Both the position numbers and the translations under genes were made by a program. This document shows, piece by piece, positions 30,245 through 37,591 of a stretch of 64,000 nt of DNA. The notes under the pieces were generated by a model. It was not told where the DNA came from. It saw only the letters and a program-made list of their open reading frames with translations, and did no database searches. The stretch lies in the NCBI RefSeq assembly GCF_003151075.1, contig NZ_CP029482.1:6602001-6666000 (forward strand), read 5' to 3'. The first letter of the stretch is position 1. Every line of letters starts with the position of its first letter. The DNA is from Pseudomonas sp. 31-12 (GTDB lineage Bacteria > Pseudomonadota > Gammaproteobacteria > Pseudomonadales > Pseudomonadaceae).

Positions 30245-30700
30245 TCAGGCCTTGCGGGTCAGCCGCGTGAGTATCCGGTCCAGCGCATTCGCAAACGCCT
30301 GCTTCTCGCGCTCACCAAACGGCGCCGGCCCGCCGCTCATCTGGCCCTGTTCACGCAGATCGGTGAACAGGTTACGCACCGCCAGCCGATCGCCCATATT
30401 CTGCGCATCGAACTCCTCGCCCCGTGGATCCAGCGCGGCAACGCCCTTTTTCACCAGCCGGTCGGCCAGCGGCACATCGCTGCAAATCACCAGCTCACCC
30501 GGCACCGCGTGTTCCACCAGGTAATCATCGGCGGCATCCGGACCGCTGGGCACCACGATCAGCTTCACCAGGGCCAGCCCCGGTTTGATCTGCGGCTGTC
30601 CCGCCACCAGCACCACTTCGTACTGGCGCTTGAGGGCGAACTTCACCACCAGATCCTTGGCCGCCCGTGGGCAAGCGTCGGCATCGATCCAGACACGCAT
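30245..30700 (-). CDS. yaiI: YaiI/YqxD family protein (DUF188)
   Basis: 151 aa. UPF0178 family with PIN/NYN-like features: MRVWIDADACPRAAKDLVVKFA at the start and ICSDVPLADRLVKKG in the middle, acidic residues that could bind metal. The biochemical role is not established. ATG at 30700 has AGAGGAAAACACA upstream. It lies between two REP pairs. Confidence 0.92.
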   Translation of the reverse strand: MRVWIDADACPRAAKDLVVKFALKRQYEVVLVAGQPQIKPGLALVKLIVVPSGPDAADDYLVEHAVPGELVICSDVPLADRLVKKGVAALDPRGEEFDAQNMGDRLAVRNLFTDLREQGQMSGGPAPFGEREKQAFANALDRILTRLTRKA

Positions 30701-30723
30701 TGTGTTTTCCTCTGTTAAAAAGC

Positions 30724-30787
30724 ATCGCGGGCAAACCCGCTCCCACAAGGTTAACGCTAAACCTGTGGGAGCGGGCTTGCCCGCGAT
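30724..30787. repeat. REP pair upstream of yaiI
   Basis: Inverted copies ATCGCGGGCAAACCCGCTCC and its complement, 17 bases apart. It lies between the FTR1 gene's 3' end and the yaiI start, so it is in a same-strand gap rather than a convergent one. Confidence 0.88.
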
Positions 30788-30806
30788 ATGAGCGCAGTGA
30801 ATGCTC

Positions 30807-32705
30807 TTAAGAAACCTGCACCCGCCGCTTCTCCGCCATCCAGCTACGGCCATACAACACAATGATCGCAATGATCGCCACCGCCTGAGCACTCAGCGAA
30901 TACGCATCCGCGTGAATCCCCAGCCAGTCGAAGTCAAAGAACGGCACCGGCCGTGTGCCGAAGATCCCGGCTTCCTGCAACGCCTTCACACCATGCCCGG
31001 CGAACACCACCGACAACGCGCACAGCAGACCGGCGTTGATGCTGAAGAACAACGACAGCGGCAGTTTCTGTGAGCCGCGCAGGATCACCCACGCCAGCCC
31101 GATCAGCAGCACCAGCGCCGTCGCACCACCGGCCAACACCGCGTTATGCCCCGCAGGACCTGCCTGCAGCCATAGGGTCTCGTAGAACAGAATCACTTCA
31201 AACAGCTCGCGATACACCGAGAAAAACGCCAGCGTCGCAAAGCCGAAGCGTCCCCCGCCGCCCACCAGGCTGCTCTTGATGTAATCCTGCCACGCCGCCG
31301 CATGGCGACGGTCGTGCATCCACACGCCGAGCCAAAGCACCATCACGGCGGCGAACAACGCCGTCGCGCCTTCCAGCAATTCACGTTGCGAACCGCTGAC
31401 ATCAATCACGTACGCAGCCAACGCCCAGGTTGCCAGACCGGCCAACAGCGCCAGCCCCCAACCGACGTTGACGCTGCGCACCGCCGACTGCTGGCCGGTG
31501 TTACGCAGGAACGCCAGGATCGCCGCCAGCACCAGAATCGCTTCCAGGCCTTCGCGCAGCAGAATCAGCAATCCGGAGATGTAACTCAAGGACCAGCTCA
31601 AGCCATCGCTGCCCAGCAGCCCGGCGGACTCCTTCAACTTGGCCTTGGCCGCGTCCAGACGCTCCTGAGCCTGGGCCACCGGCAAACCGTCCTGCAACGA
31701 CTGACGGTAAGCCATCAGGGATTTTTCGGTGTCCTTGCGCACGTTGGCGTCGACGTTGTCCAGCGAGCTCTCGACCAGTTCGAAGCCTTCCAGATAGGCC
31801 GCTACCGACAAGTCATAGGCTTGATCGTGATCGCCGGCACGGTAGGCCAAGAGGCTTTTGTCCAGGGTGGCAGCGGTGTAGTCAAGCAACTGCGCCGGGC
31901 CACGCTTGACCTGCGGCGGCTGTGCACGTTGCGCACGGAACATCGCGGCGGCTTGTGGGCCGTCGGCGGCCTGCACTTCGGCCGGCGTCTGACGAGCGAG
32001 ATCGGCGATGTTGTAGGTTTTTTCGGATGTGGCTGCGGCCGGGTCGGCACTGAAGCTGGCGATGTAAGTCGCCAGGTCCCAACGCTGACGATCGTCCAGC
32101 TGATCGGCGAAGGCCGGCATGTCCGTGCCTTCGACACCCAGGCCCAAGGTGCTGTAGATCGCGTAGAGGCTCAGGTGATCCACGCGCGCCATATCACGCA
32201 GATTGGCCGGCGGCGGCGTCAGACCGACACCCGCCGGGCCGTCGCCAGCTCCCGTTTCGCCATGGCAGACCGAGCAATGCTGGGCGTACAACGGCGCACC
32301 ACGGGTCGGGTCCGGGGTAATGATCGGCGCCTGACTGACTTCATAAGTCACGGCCAGTTTCGCACCGAGTTGTCGAGCCTGACGGGCCACATCCGCGCCG
32401 TCCTGACGGGCATCGATTGCATTGCGCAACGTGCTGACGCCCTGCTCCAGCCCGGCTTTTTCAGGTTTGGCCGGCATCGCGGCGATCAAGCCTTGCAAGA
32501 CCTTGATGAATTCCAGTTGCTCGCGGTATTCGGACTCGTCGACGACCTTGCCCGCTTGCACCGTCTGCGGGTAATCCGCACCGATGTAATCGAGCAAATG
32601 CAGGGCTTGCGGCGCGCCTTCCACGGTGGAAGCCAGCAGATTGAAACTGCACAAGGCAAACAGCGGCAACACCAGCCAGGCCAGGAAACGGGACGGGGCA
32701 GTCAT
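30807..32705 (-). CDS. Cytochrome c domain fused to FTR1/EfeU-type iron permease
   Basis: 632 aa. Signal peptide (1-26), a helical region, then a class I cytochrome c domain with haem motif CSVCH (144-148) and probable Met196 ligand in GTDMPAF. A 150-residue periplasmic helical linker leads to an FTR1 permease of seven helices (about 370-625) with the two iron motifs REGLE (384-388) and RELFE (499-503). In yeast Ftr1 works with a ferroxidase; here the fused haem domain may take the electron as Fe2+ is oxidised during uptake. No EfeO or EfeB gene is adjacent. PAO1 has a like gene (PA5248). Confidence 0.9.
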   Translation of the reverse strand: MTAPSRFLAWLVLPLFALCSFNLLASTVEGAPQALHLLDYIGADYPQTVQAGKVVDESEYREQLEFIKVLQGLIAAMPAKPEKAGLEQGVSTLRNAIDARQDGADVARQARQLGAKLAVTYEVSQAPIITPDPTRGAPLYAQHCSVCHGETGAGDGPAGVGLTPPPANLRDMARVDHLSLYAIYSTLGLGVEGTDMPAFADQLDDRQRWDLATYIASFSADPAAATSEKTYNIADLARQTPAEVQAADGPQAAAMFRAQRAQPPQVKRGPAQLLDYTAATLDKSLLAYRAGDHDQAYDLSVAAYLEGFELVESSLDNVDANVRKDTEKSLMAYRQSLQDGLPVAQAQERLDAAKAKLKESAGLLGSDGLSWSLSYISGLLILLREGLEAILVLAAILAFLRNTGQQSAVRSVNVGWGLALLAGLATWALAAYVIDVSGSQRELLEGATALFAAVMVLWLGVWMHDRRHAAAWQDYIKSSLVGGGGRFGFATLAFFSVYRELFEVILFYETLWLQAGPAGHNAVLAGGATALVLLIGLAWVILRGSQKLPLSLFFSINAGLLCALSVVFAGHGVKALQEAGIFGTRPVPFFDFDWLGIHADAYSLSAQAVAIIAIIVLYGRSWMAEKRRVQVS

Positions 32706-32708
32706 GAA

Positions 32709-32762
32709 TGAATCTCAATTGGAAATACGAAGTAACACATTGTTCACTTCCAGTGAGATTCA
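32709..32762. promoter_or_regulatory. 9-bp inverted repeat between the FTR1 gene and the lipoprotein operon
   Basis: TGAATCTCA (32709-32717) and TGAGATTCA (32754-32762) are perfect complements 36 bases apart, in the divergent spacer and just outside the FTR1 start codon. It could bind a regulator of one or both units. It is not a clear Fur box. Confidence 0.35.
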
Positions 32763-32829
32763 CTCAAGCTTTGTCTGCGACGGCCGCTGGAGTACAGGAA
32801 CAAAGTGCCATCATCCAAGTCTATAAATT

Positions 32830-32852
32830 GCCGCCTCATGGCGGCTTATTTT
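32830..32852 (+). terminator. Terminator-like hairpin in the leader of the lipoprotein operon
   Basis: A perfect 6-bp GC stem GCCGCC-TCAT-GGCGGC is followed by TTATTTT, only 20 bases ahead of the next start codon. No plus-strand gene lies upstream, so it is either a leader attenuator or the end of a short transcript. A TATAAA box at 32822-32827 lies right before it. Confidence 0.45.
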
Positions 32853-32871
32853 CAAGGAAGACACACAGCAA

Positions 32872-34269
32872 ATGGCCACCCGCCTGCGCTTCATATTTGT
32901 ACTCAGTGCCTGTTTGCTACTGAGCGGCTGTCCCACGATGCGTGACTACAACGCGGAACTGGGCGAAACACTCGAGTATTTCAAGGCCGGGCAGCTCGAC
33001 GGTGCGGTTGCCGTACTCGACCGCAACAATCCCATTCCCCCGGGCGACTTGCTTTACCACTTCGAAAAAGGCGAATTGCTGCGCCTCACCGGCAATCTCA
33101 CCGACAGTTATCAACAGTGGGACTACGCCGACCGACTGATCGAAGGGTGGGACAATTCGCCCCTGTTCGTCCCTTTCAAAACATTCACCGAGTTCAACAG
33201 TTACAGCGCCAACGACAAGGTGCGGTTATACGCTGGCTACGATTTCGAGAGAGTCGCCCTGACCACGCAAATGGCCCTGATGCTGCTCTCCGGTTCTGAA
33301 ACGGAACTGGCGCGCGTCATGATCAAGAAAACCCACGAGCGCGAAGCAACCATTGCCGACAAGCGTGACAAGCAATACCTGGAACTGGAAAACCAGGCGA
33401 AGGAAGAAGGGGCCGCGATGAAATTCCAGGACCTTCAGGGCTACCCGGTAGCGACCCTCGACGCCCCCGAAGTGATCGCGCTGAAGAACAGCTACCAGAG
33501 TGCGTTCAGCCATTACCTCGCCGGTTTCATTTATGAATCGCTGAACGAGAAAGACCTCGCCGCACCGGGCTATCGCCAGGCCATTGAACTGCGCCCCAAT
33601 ACGCCGCTGCTCGAACAAGCTTTGCGCAACCTGGCCAAATCCCCACTGAAGTCGGGCGAGGTCGACGTTTTGCTGATCGTGCAAACCGGCCTGGCGCCCG
33701 CGCGCAGCTCGGTGCGCGTGCCAATTTCGGTGGATGTCGAAGGTGAAACCTACATCACCAACATGTCGCTCCCGATCCTTGTCCCCGACACCTCCACGCC
33801 ACCGGTGGACTTCGTCATGGTGGACGGCAAAAAACACAAACTGACGTTGCTCAACAGCTTTGGCGATATGTCGCGGCGCACCTTGCGTGATGACATGCCG
33901 GGCATCATCCAGCGCACGCTCCATCGCGCCCGGTCCAATGTCGAGTACCTGGCCTATCTGAAAAAGCACAGACCCGAGAAACTTGAGGAAACGCTCCTGC
34001 AGCAGACGCAACGCGAAGACGCCGATACCCGCGGCTGGCGTACGTTGCCGGACAAGACGCTGATTGCCCGCCTGCGGCTCAAGAAAGGCCAGCACCAACT
34101 GACGCTGCCCAACGCACCGGACGCAGCACCGGTCAGGTTCAAGGTGGATCAGACCCACCAGGCCTTCAGCCTGCGCGCCGTGGGTGACCGCCGGTTCGCC
34201 GCCGATGTCGCCCTGCAGCTCGACACCCTTCCCGCACCGCAGGCTGCCATCAGCCCTGCCCAACCCTGA
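32872..34269 (+). CDS. COG3014-type lipoprotein with helical repeats
   Basis: 465 aa. Lipoprotein signal with lipobox LLSGC (Cys20). The next 250 residues are helical, with TPR-like pairs (YFKAGQLDGAVAVLDRNNP; YLAGFIYESLNEKDLAAPGYRQAIEL). The C-terminal half looks beta-rich (SVRVPISVDVEGETYITNMSLPILV). I recognise the family from COG3014 but know no assigned function. It heads a four-gene operon of exported proteins that includes ycfL and lpoB homologues, so a role in outer-membrane control of cell wall synthesis is a guess from context. Confidence 0.8.
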   Translation: MATRLRFIFVLSACLLLSGCPTMRDYNAELGETLEYFKAGQLDGAVAVLDRNNPIPPGDLLYHFEKGELLRLTGNLTDSYQQWDYADRLIEGWDNSPLFVPFKTFTEFNSYSANDKVRLYAGYDFERVALTTQMALMLLSGSETELARVMIKKTHEREATIADKRDKQYLELENQAKEEGAAMKFQDLQGYPVATLDAPEVIALKNSYQSAFSHYLAGFIYESLNEKDLAAPGYRQAIELRPNTPLLEQALRNLAKSPLKSGEVDVLLIVQTGLAPARSSVRVPISVDVEGETYITNMSLPILVPDTSTPPVDFVMVDGKKHKLTLLNSFGDMSRRTLRDDMPGIIQRTLHRARSNVEYLAYLKKHRPEKLEETLLQQTQREDADTRGWRTLPDKTLIARLRLKKGQHQLTLPNAPDAAPVRFKVDQTHQAFSLRAVGDRRFAADVALQLDTLPAPQAAISPAQP

Positions 34270-34281
34270 ACGGAGATTTTC

Positions 34282-34656
34282 ATGGGATTGAAATGCTTCG
34301 CCGTTGTCGCACTGGCCCTGTTGGCCGGTTGCGCCACCCCGCCACCGCCGCCGGAACCGGGCAGTGCCGCGAGCAAAGTCATGGCCACCGGACCGATCGA
34401 AAACGTGGCCATCGGCCCGATGCGCATGGCCAGGGAAAACGGTTTCCTGACGGTCAACACGCAGTTGAGCAACATCGACACCCGTAACCGAACGCTCTAT
34501 TACCGCTATCTTTGGCTGGGGGCAGAAGGTTTTCCGGTGACCGAAGCCGACACCTGGAAAAGCCTGACTCTGTATGCCGAGCAAACGAGTTTTCTGCCGG
34601 CCATCGCCCCCGTGCCCCAAGCCGTGGATTTCCGCCTGGAGATCAATACACCGTGA
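34282..34656 (+). CDS. ycfL: YcfL-like lipoprotein (DUF1425)
   Basis: 124 aa. Lipobox LLAGC (Cys17), then a short Pro run and an immunoglobulin-like beta domain (GFLTVNTQLSNIDTRNRTLYYRYLW ... GFPVTEADTWKSLTLY), typical of DUF1425. It is 12 bases after the preceding gene, with ACGGAGA upstream. In E. coli ycfL directly precedes lpoB, and the same order is kept here. The function is unknown. Confidence 0.87.
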   Translation: MGLKCFAVVALALLAGCATPPPPPEPGSAASKVMATGPIENVAIGPMRMARENGFLTVNTQLSNIDTRNRTLYYRYLWLGAEGFPVTEADTWKSLTLYAEQTSFLPAIAPVPQAVDFRLEINTP

Positions 34657-34679
34657 ACCGCCCACCTGAGACTTTGCCC

Positions 34680-35270
34680 ATGTTTGTACGCGTTTCGTTC
34701 CTTGCCCTGGCCGTGCTGCTGATCGGTGGCTGCGCCGAAAACCGCTCGCCGGTATTGGGCAGCGGCAATATCAGCTATGGCGACCCGAAAGCCGTGGAAT
34801 TGATCACCAACGAATTCGGCTCGACCGACCTGCAAATGATCGCGGAAAGCATGACCCGCTCCCTCGCCCAGTCCGGCGTCCTGAAAGGCCGCCCGGTGGT
34901 TCAGGTGTACGACGTGATGAACAAGACCAGCGAATACATCGATACCCGGGAGATCACCACGTCGATCAAAACCCAGCTGATGCGTTCCGGCACCGCGCGC
35001 TTTGCCAGCGACAACACGGACCTGCAGAGTCAGGTCGACCATCTGAAATTGCAAAACCAGAGCGGTCTGTACAAAAAGAGCACAGTGGCCAAAACCGGCA
35101 ACATGATCGCCGCTCGCTATCGCCTGGAAGGCTCGATCAGCTCCATCGTCAAGCGCAGCAACGATTACAAGGACGTCTTCTACAAATTCAGCCTGCAGTT
35201 GGTCGATGTCGAAAGCGGGCTGGCCGAGTGGATGGACGAGAAAGAAATCCGCAAGACCACGGAGCGCTAA
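34680..35270 (+). CDS. lpoB: Outer-membrane lipoprotein LpoB-like (PBP1b activator family)
   Basis: 196 aa. Lipobox LIGGC (Cys18), a short linker, then the LpoB fold: SGNISYGDPKAVELITNEFG, DLQMIAESMTRSL, ITTSIKTQLMRSG, and KTGNMIAARYRLEGSISSIVKR. In E. coli LpoB reaches from the outer membrane to activate the synthase PBP1b. The disordered stretch after the Cys is only about 10 residues here against roughly 50 in E. coli, so reach may differ. The ATG at 34680 is favoured by the signal peptide. A GTG nine codons upstream overlapping the ycfL stop is an alternative. Confidence 0.85.
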   Translation: MFVRVSFLALAVLLIGGCAENRSPVLGSGNISYGDPKAVELITNEFGSTDLQMIAESMTRSLAQSGVLKGRPVVQVYDVMNKTSEYIDTREITTSIKTQLMRSGTARFASDNTDLQSQVDHLKLQNQSGLYKKSTVAKTGNMIAARYRLEGSISSIVKRSNDYKDVFYKFSLQLVDVESGLAEWMDEKEIRKTTER

Positions 35271-35273
35271 GCA

Positions 35274-36017
35274 ATGCGTGCATGGATTGGCATTTTGACC
35301 CTGGCCTGCGCCGTTGGCGTACAGGCGGCCCCGAAAATCGCTGTCACCGACCTTGCCTACGCGGCCAGCGTGGATCAATACGTCCACGTGATCGCGGCCC
35401 GGGACAATCATCAGCAGGACTATTACGGCGCCAGTGGCTCGTCCAGTTATGACGAGTACACCACGCAGAACAGCTACCTGGAGCAGACCGAAATCCGCCG
35501 CTTCAGTGGTGACATCAAAGGTCAGATGCTCAAGACCGGAATGTTCCAGCTGATCCAGGGCACGCCCTACACCGCCAGCGCCAAAAGCGATGTGTACGAC
35601 GTGATCAAACGCATCAAGGCTGGCCACTTCAAAGGCGCCGACTACGTGCTGTTCGGCACGCTGTCGGACATCGACTTCACCCAGGACATGAATGAGCTGG
35701 CCAATACCGACAGCTATTCGGCGGTGCTGGCACTGACCCTGGTGGCGGATTTCAGCCTGATCAACACCAGGACCTACGAGATCACCTCGGCGTTCACGGC
35801 CATGGGCGAAGCCCAGGACACCAAAGTGGTGAATGATCGGGATATCCACGTCTCGCTGAACCGGCCACGGGTGGTGCGGGACGTGTCGAGGTCGTTGGGC
35901 GAAGATGTGGCGCGTCAGTTGAGCGAACAGCTGGGGGATGGCAGTTATGTGCCGTCAGGACAACCGCAGCCGCGCAACGACCTGCCGCCGGATACTGCGC
36001 CGGTCATCCTGCGCTAA
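35274..36017 (+). CDS. Periplasmic CsgG/LpoB-like protein
   Basis: 247 aa. Signal peptide ends VQAA (about residue 19), with no lipobox. The mature part looks like the CsgG N-terminal / LpoB fold: PKIAVTDLAYAASVDQYV, RRFSGDIKGQMLKTGMFQLIQ, GADYVLFGTLSDIDF and LVADFSLINTRTYEI. It begins 3 bases after the lpoB stop and ends with a Pro-rich tail. It is probably a paralogue of LpoB that works in the same complex. No curli genes are present, so a curli secretion channel is unlikely. Confidence 0.7.
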   Translation: MRAWIGILTLACAVGVQAAPKIAVTDLAYAASVDQYVHVIAARDNHQQDYYGASGSSSYDEYTTQNSYLEQTEIRRFSGDIKGQMLKTGMFQLIQGTPYTASAKSDVYDVIKRIKAGHFKGADYVLFGTLSDIDFTQDMNELANTDSYSAVLALTLVADFSLINTRTYEITSAFTAMGEAQDTKVVNDRDIHVSLNRPRVVRDVSRSLGEDVARQLSEQLGDGSYVPSGQPQPRNDLPPDTAPVILR

Positions 36018-36033
36018 GCCTGAAGCCGATCAC

Positions 36034-36130
36034 CCTGTGGCGAGGGAGCTTGCTCCTTTTGCTCGAGTGCGCAGCGCTCGCACTATTGGGGCCGCTGCGC
36101 AGCCCAGCGCGAGCAAGCTCGCTCGCCACA
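36034..36130. repeat. REP pair (CTGTGGCGAGGGAGC type)
   Basis: Inverted copies CCTGTGGCGAGGGAGCTTGC and a diverged partner with GCGAGCAAGCTCGCTCGCCACA. It lies between convergent genes. Confidence 0.85.
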
Positions 36131-36155
36131 ATGGATCGGGTCTCCCTTGAGAGGT

Positions 36156-36788
36156 TTACACCGCGGCTTTGCGCAGGGTCGCCATAAACGCAGCCGCACC
36201 AATGAACAGCCCGGCAAACGTGCGGTTCATGCGTTTTTGCTGCTTGGGCGTGCGCAACAGGCGCAGCACCTTCGACGCCAACCCGGTGTAGCCGGCCATG
36301 ACGATCAGGTCGACACAGACCATGGTCACGCCAATGATCAAGTATTGGGCCAGCAGCGGCGCGTGTGGATCAATAAACTGCGGCAACACCGCCAGCATGA
36401 ACACCAGCGCCTTGGGATTGCTGATGTTGACCAGGAATCCACGGAACACCAACGCCAGCGGCTTGCCAATCTGACGCACGGCCGCGTCATCGCTCATGTC
36501 GCTGGGCAGTGCGCGCCATTGCTTGATCGCGAGGTAAACCAGGTACGCCACGCCGAACCACTTGATCGCGTAGAAAGCCGTGGCCGATGCCGTGAGAATC
36601 GCGCCCACGCCGGCGCCAACAATCGCGATCTGCAATGCCAGGCCCAATTGCAGGCCCAGGGCGTTCCAGTAACCGCGCAAGAAACCGTATTGCAGTCCAC
36701 TGGACATCGACGCAATGGCGCCGGCACCGGGAGACAGGCTGATTACCCAGCAGGCGGCAAAAAACGCCAGCCATGTTTGAAGCTCCAT
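36156..36788 (-). CDS. LysE/RhtB family amino-acid exporter
   Basis: 210 aa, six helices. The N-terminal motif WVISLSPGAGAIASMSSGLQYG and the helix-3/4 block RGFLVNISNPKALVFMLAVLPQF are RhtB family hallmarks. Such proteins export homoserine, threonine, homoserine lactone or other amino acids; the substrate is open. It stands alone between REP pairs. Confidence 0.9.
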   Translation of the reverse strand: MELQTWLAFFAACWVISLSPGAGAIASMSSGLQYGFLRGYWNALGLQLGLALQIAIVGAGVGAILTASATAFYAIKWFGVAYLVYLAIKQWRALPSDMSDDAAVRQIGKPLALVFRGFLVNISNPKALVFMLAVLPQFIDPHAPLLAQYLIIGVTMVCVDLIVMAGYTGLASKVLRLLRTPKQQKRMNRTFAGLFIGAAAFMATLRKAAV

Positions 36789-36905
36789 TGCACACCTCGA
36801 CTCAGACTCGTGACAGACATCTAAGCTAATGCGGCTTTGGGCGGATGACTACCGATTTTTTGTCGGACAGAGCGACTGCCGACCAGCGTTTTATGACTTG
36901 AAGGC

Positions 36906-36992
36906 CCCTTCGCGAGCAAGCCCGCTACCACATTAAACCGAGTCTCTAAACAAAAACGCGGTCAACTGTGGGAGCGGGCTTGCTCGCGAAGG
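36906..36992. repeat. REP pair (GTGGGAGCGGGCTTGC type)
   Basis: Inverted copies CCTTCGCGAGCAAGCCCGCT and TGTGGGAGCGGGCTTGCTCG, with 35 bases between. It lies in the same-strand gap between the mscS-like and rhtB-like genes. Confidence 0.88.
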
Positions 36993-37015
36993 CGGACGGT
37001 CAGGCAACAGCAGGC

Positions 37016-37591
37016 TTACTTTTCAATCCCGCTCAACGGAAACACATCCGTGCCGCGCCAGCGCCGAACCGAGCGCTGGAAGAACAGGCTGTTGGGCACT
37101 TGCACCATGGCGCTACCCGTCCCAAGTTCTTCCGCTTCAATCAGCGTGGTGTAAAGCAGATTGATCGCCACCACCCGACCTTTGACGCCGGGCTTGTCGG
37201 TGGTGTCCACCAGTTCCACGACGTCACCGATGCGGAACGGGCCGACGGTGAAGATCAGGATCGCGCAGAGCAGGTTTGAGAGCACGCTCCACATGGCGAA
37301 GAACGCCACCGCCGCCACCGCCACAAACCCGGACAACGCGGTCCAGAGCACGGTGGCCGAGACGCCGAGGCGCTCCAGCACGAAAATCAGCGCACTGCCC
37401 ATGATCAGCCAGCGCAAACCACCGCGCAGCGGCATCAGCAGCTGCGGTGGAAACGGGTAGCGTTCACCCAGGCGAGTCAGGCATTTAGCGACGAAGCGTT
37501 GGGCGATGTAACCGGCCAACAGAATCAGCAGGATTTGCGCAGCGAACCAGATCGGCTCGCCCCACCCCGCCGGCAGCTTGAAAGCTTCCAT
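37016..37591 (-). CDS. Small-conductance mechanosensitive channel family protein
   Basis: 191 aa, short MscS. Three helices are followed by the MscS beta domain (ILIFTVGPFRIGDVVELVDTT ... VKGRVVAINLLYTTL ... VQVPNSLFFQRSV). The pore helix has GFVAVAAVAFFAMWSVLSNLLC. The C-terminal alpha/beta vestibule of E. coli MscS is missing, as in the short subfamily. Its ATG overlaps the stop of the ABC-F gene (TGATG), so the two are translated in series, a conserved pairing in pseudomonads. Confidence 0.88.
   Translation of the reverse strand: MEAFKLPAGWGEPIWFAAQILLILLAGYIAQRFVAKCLTRLGERYPFPPQLLMPLRGGLRWLIMGSALIFVLERLGVSATVLWTALSGFVAVAAVAFFAMWSVLSNLLCAILIFTVGPFRIGDVVELVDTTDKPGVKGRVVAINLLYTTLIEAEELGTGSAMVQVPNSLFFQRSVRRWRGTDVFPLSGIEK

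Noticed and set aside
32695..32725. Fur box before the FTR1 gene (GAGATTCATT resembles GATAATCATT)
   Set aside because: Only one half-site is similar and the 19-base consensus is not met, so I do not annotate it.
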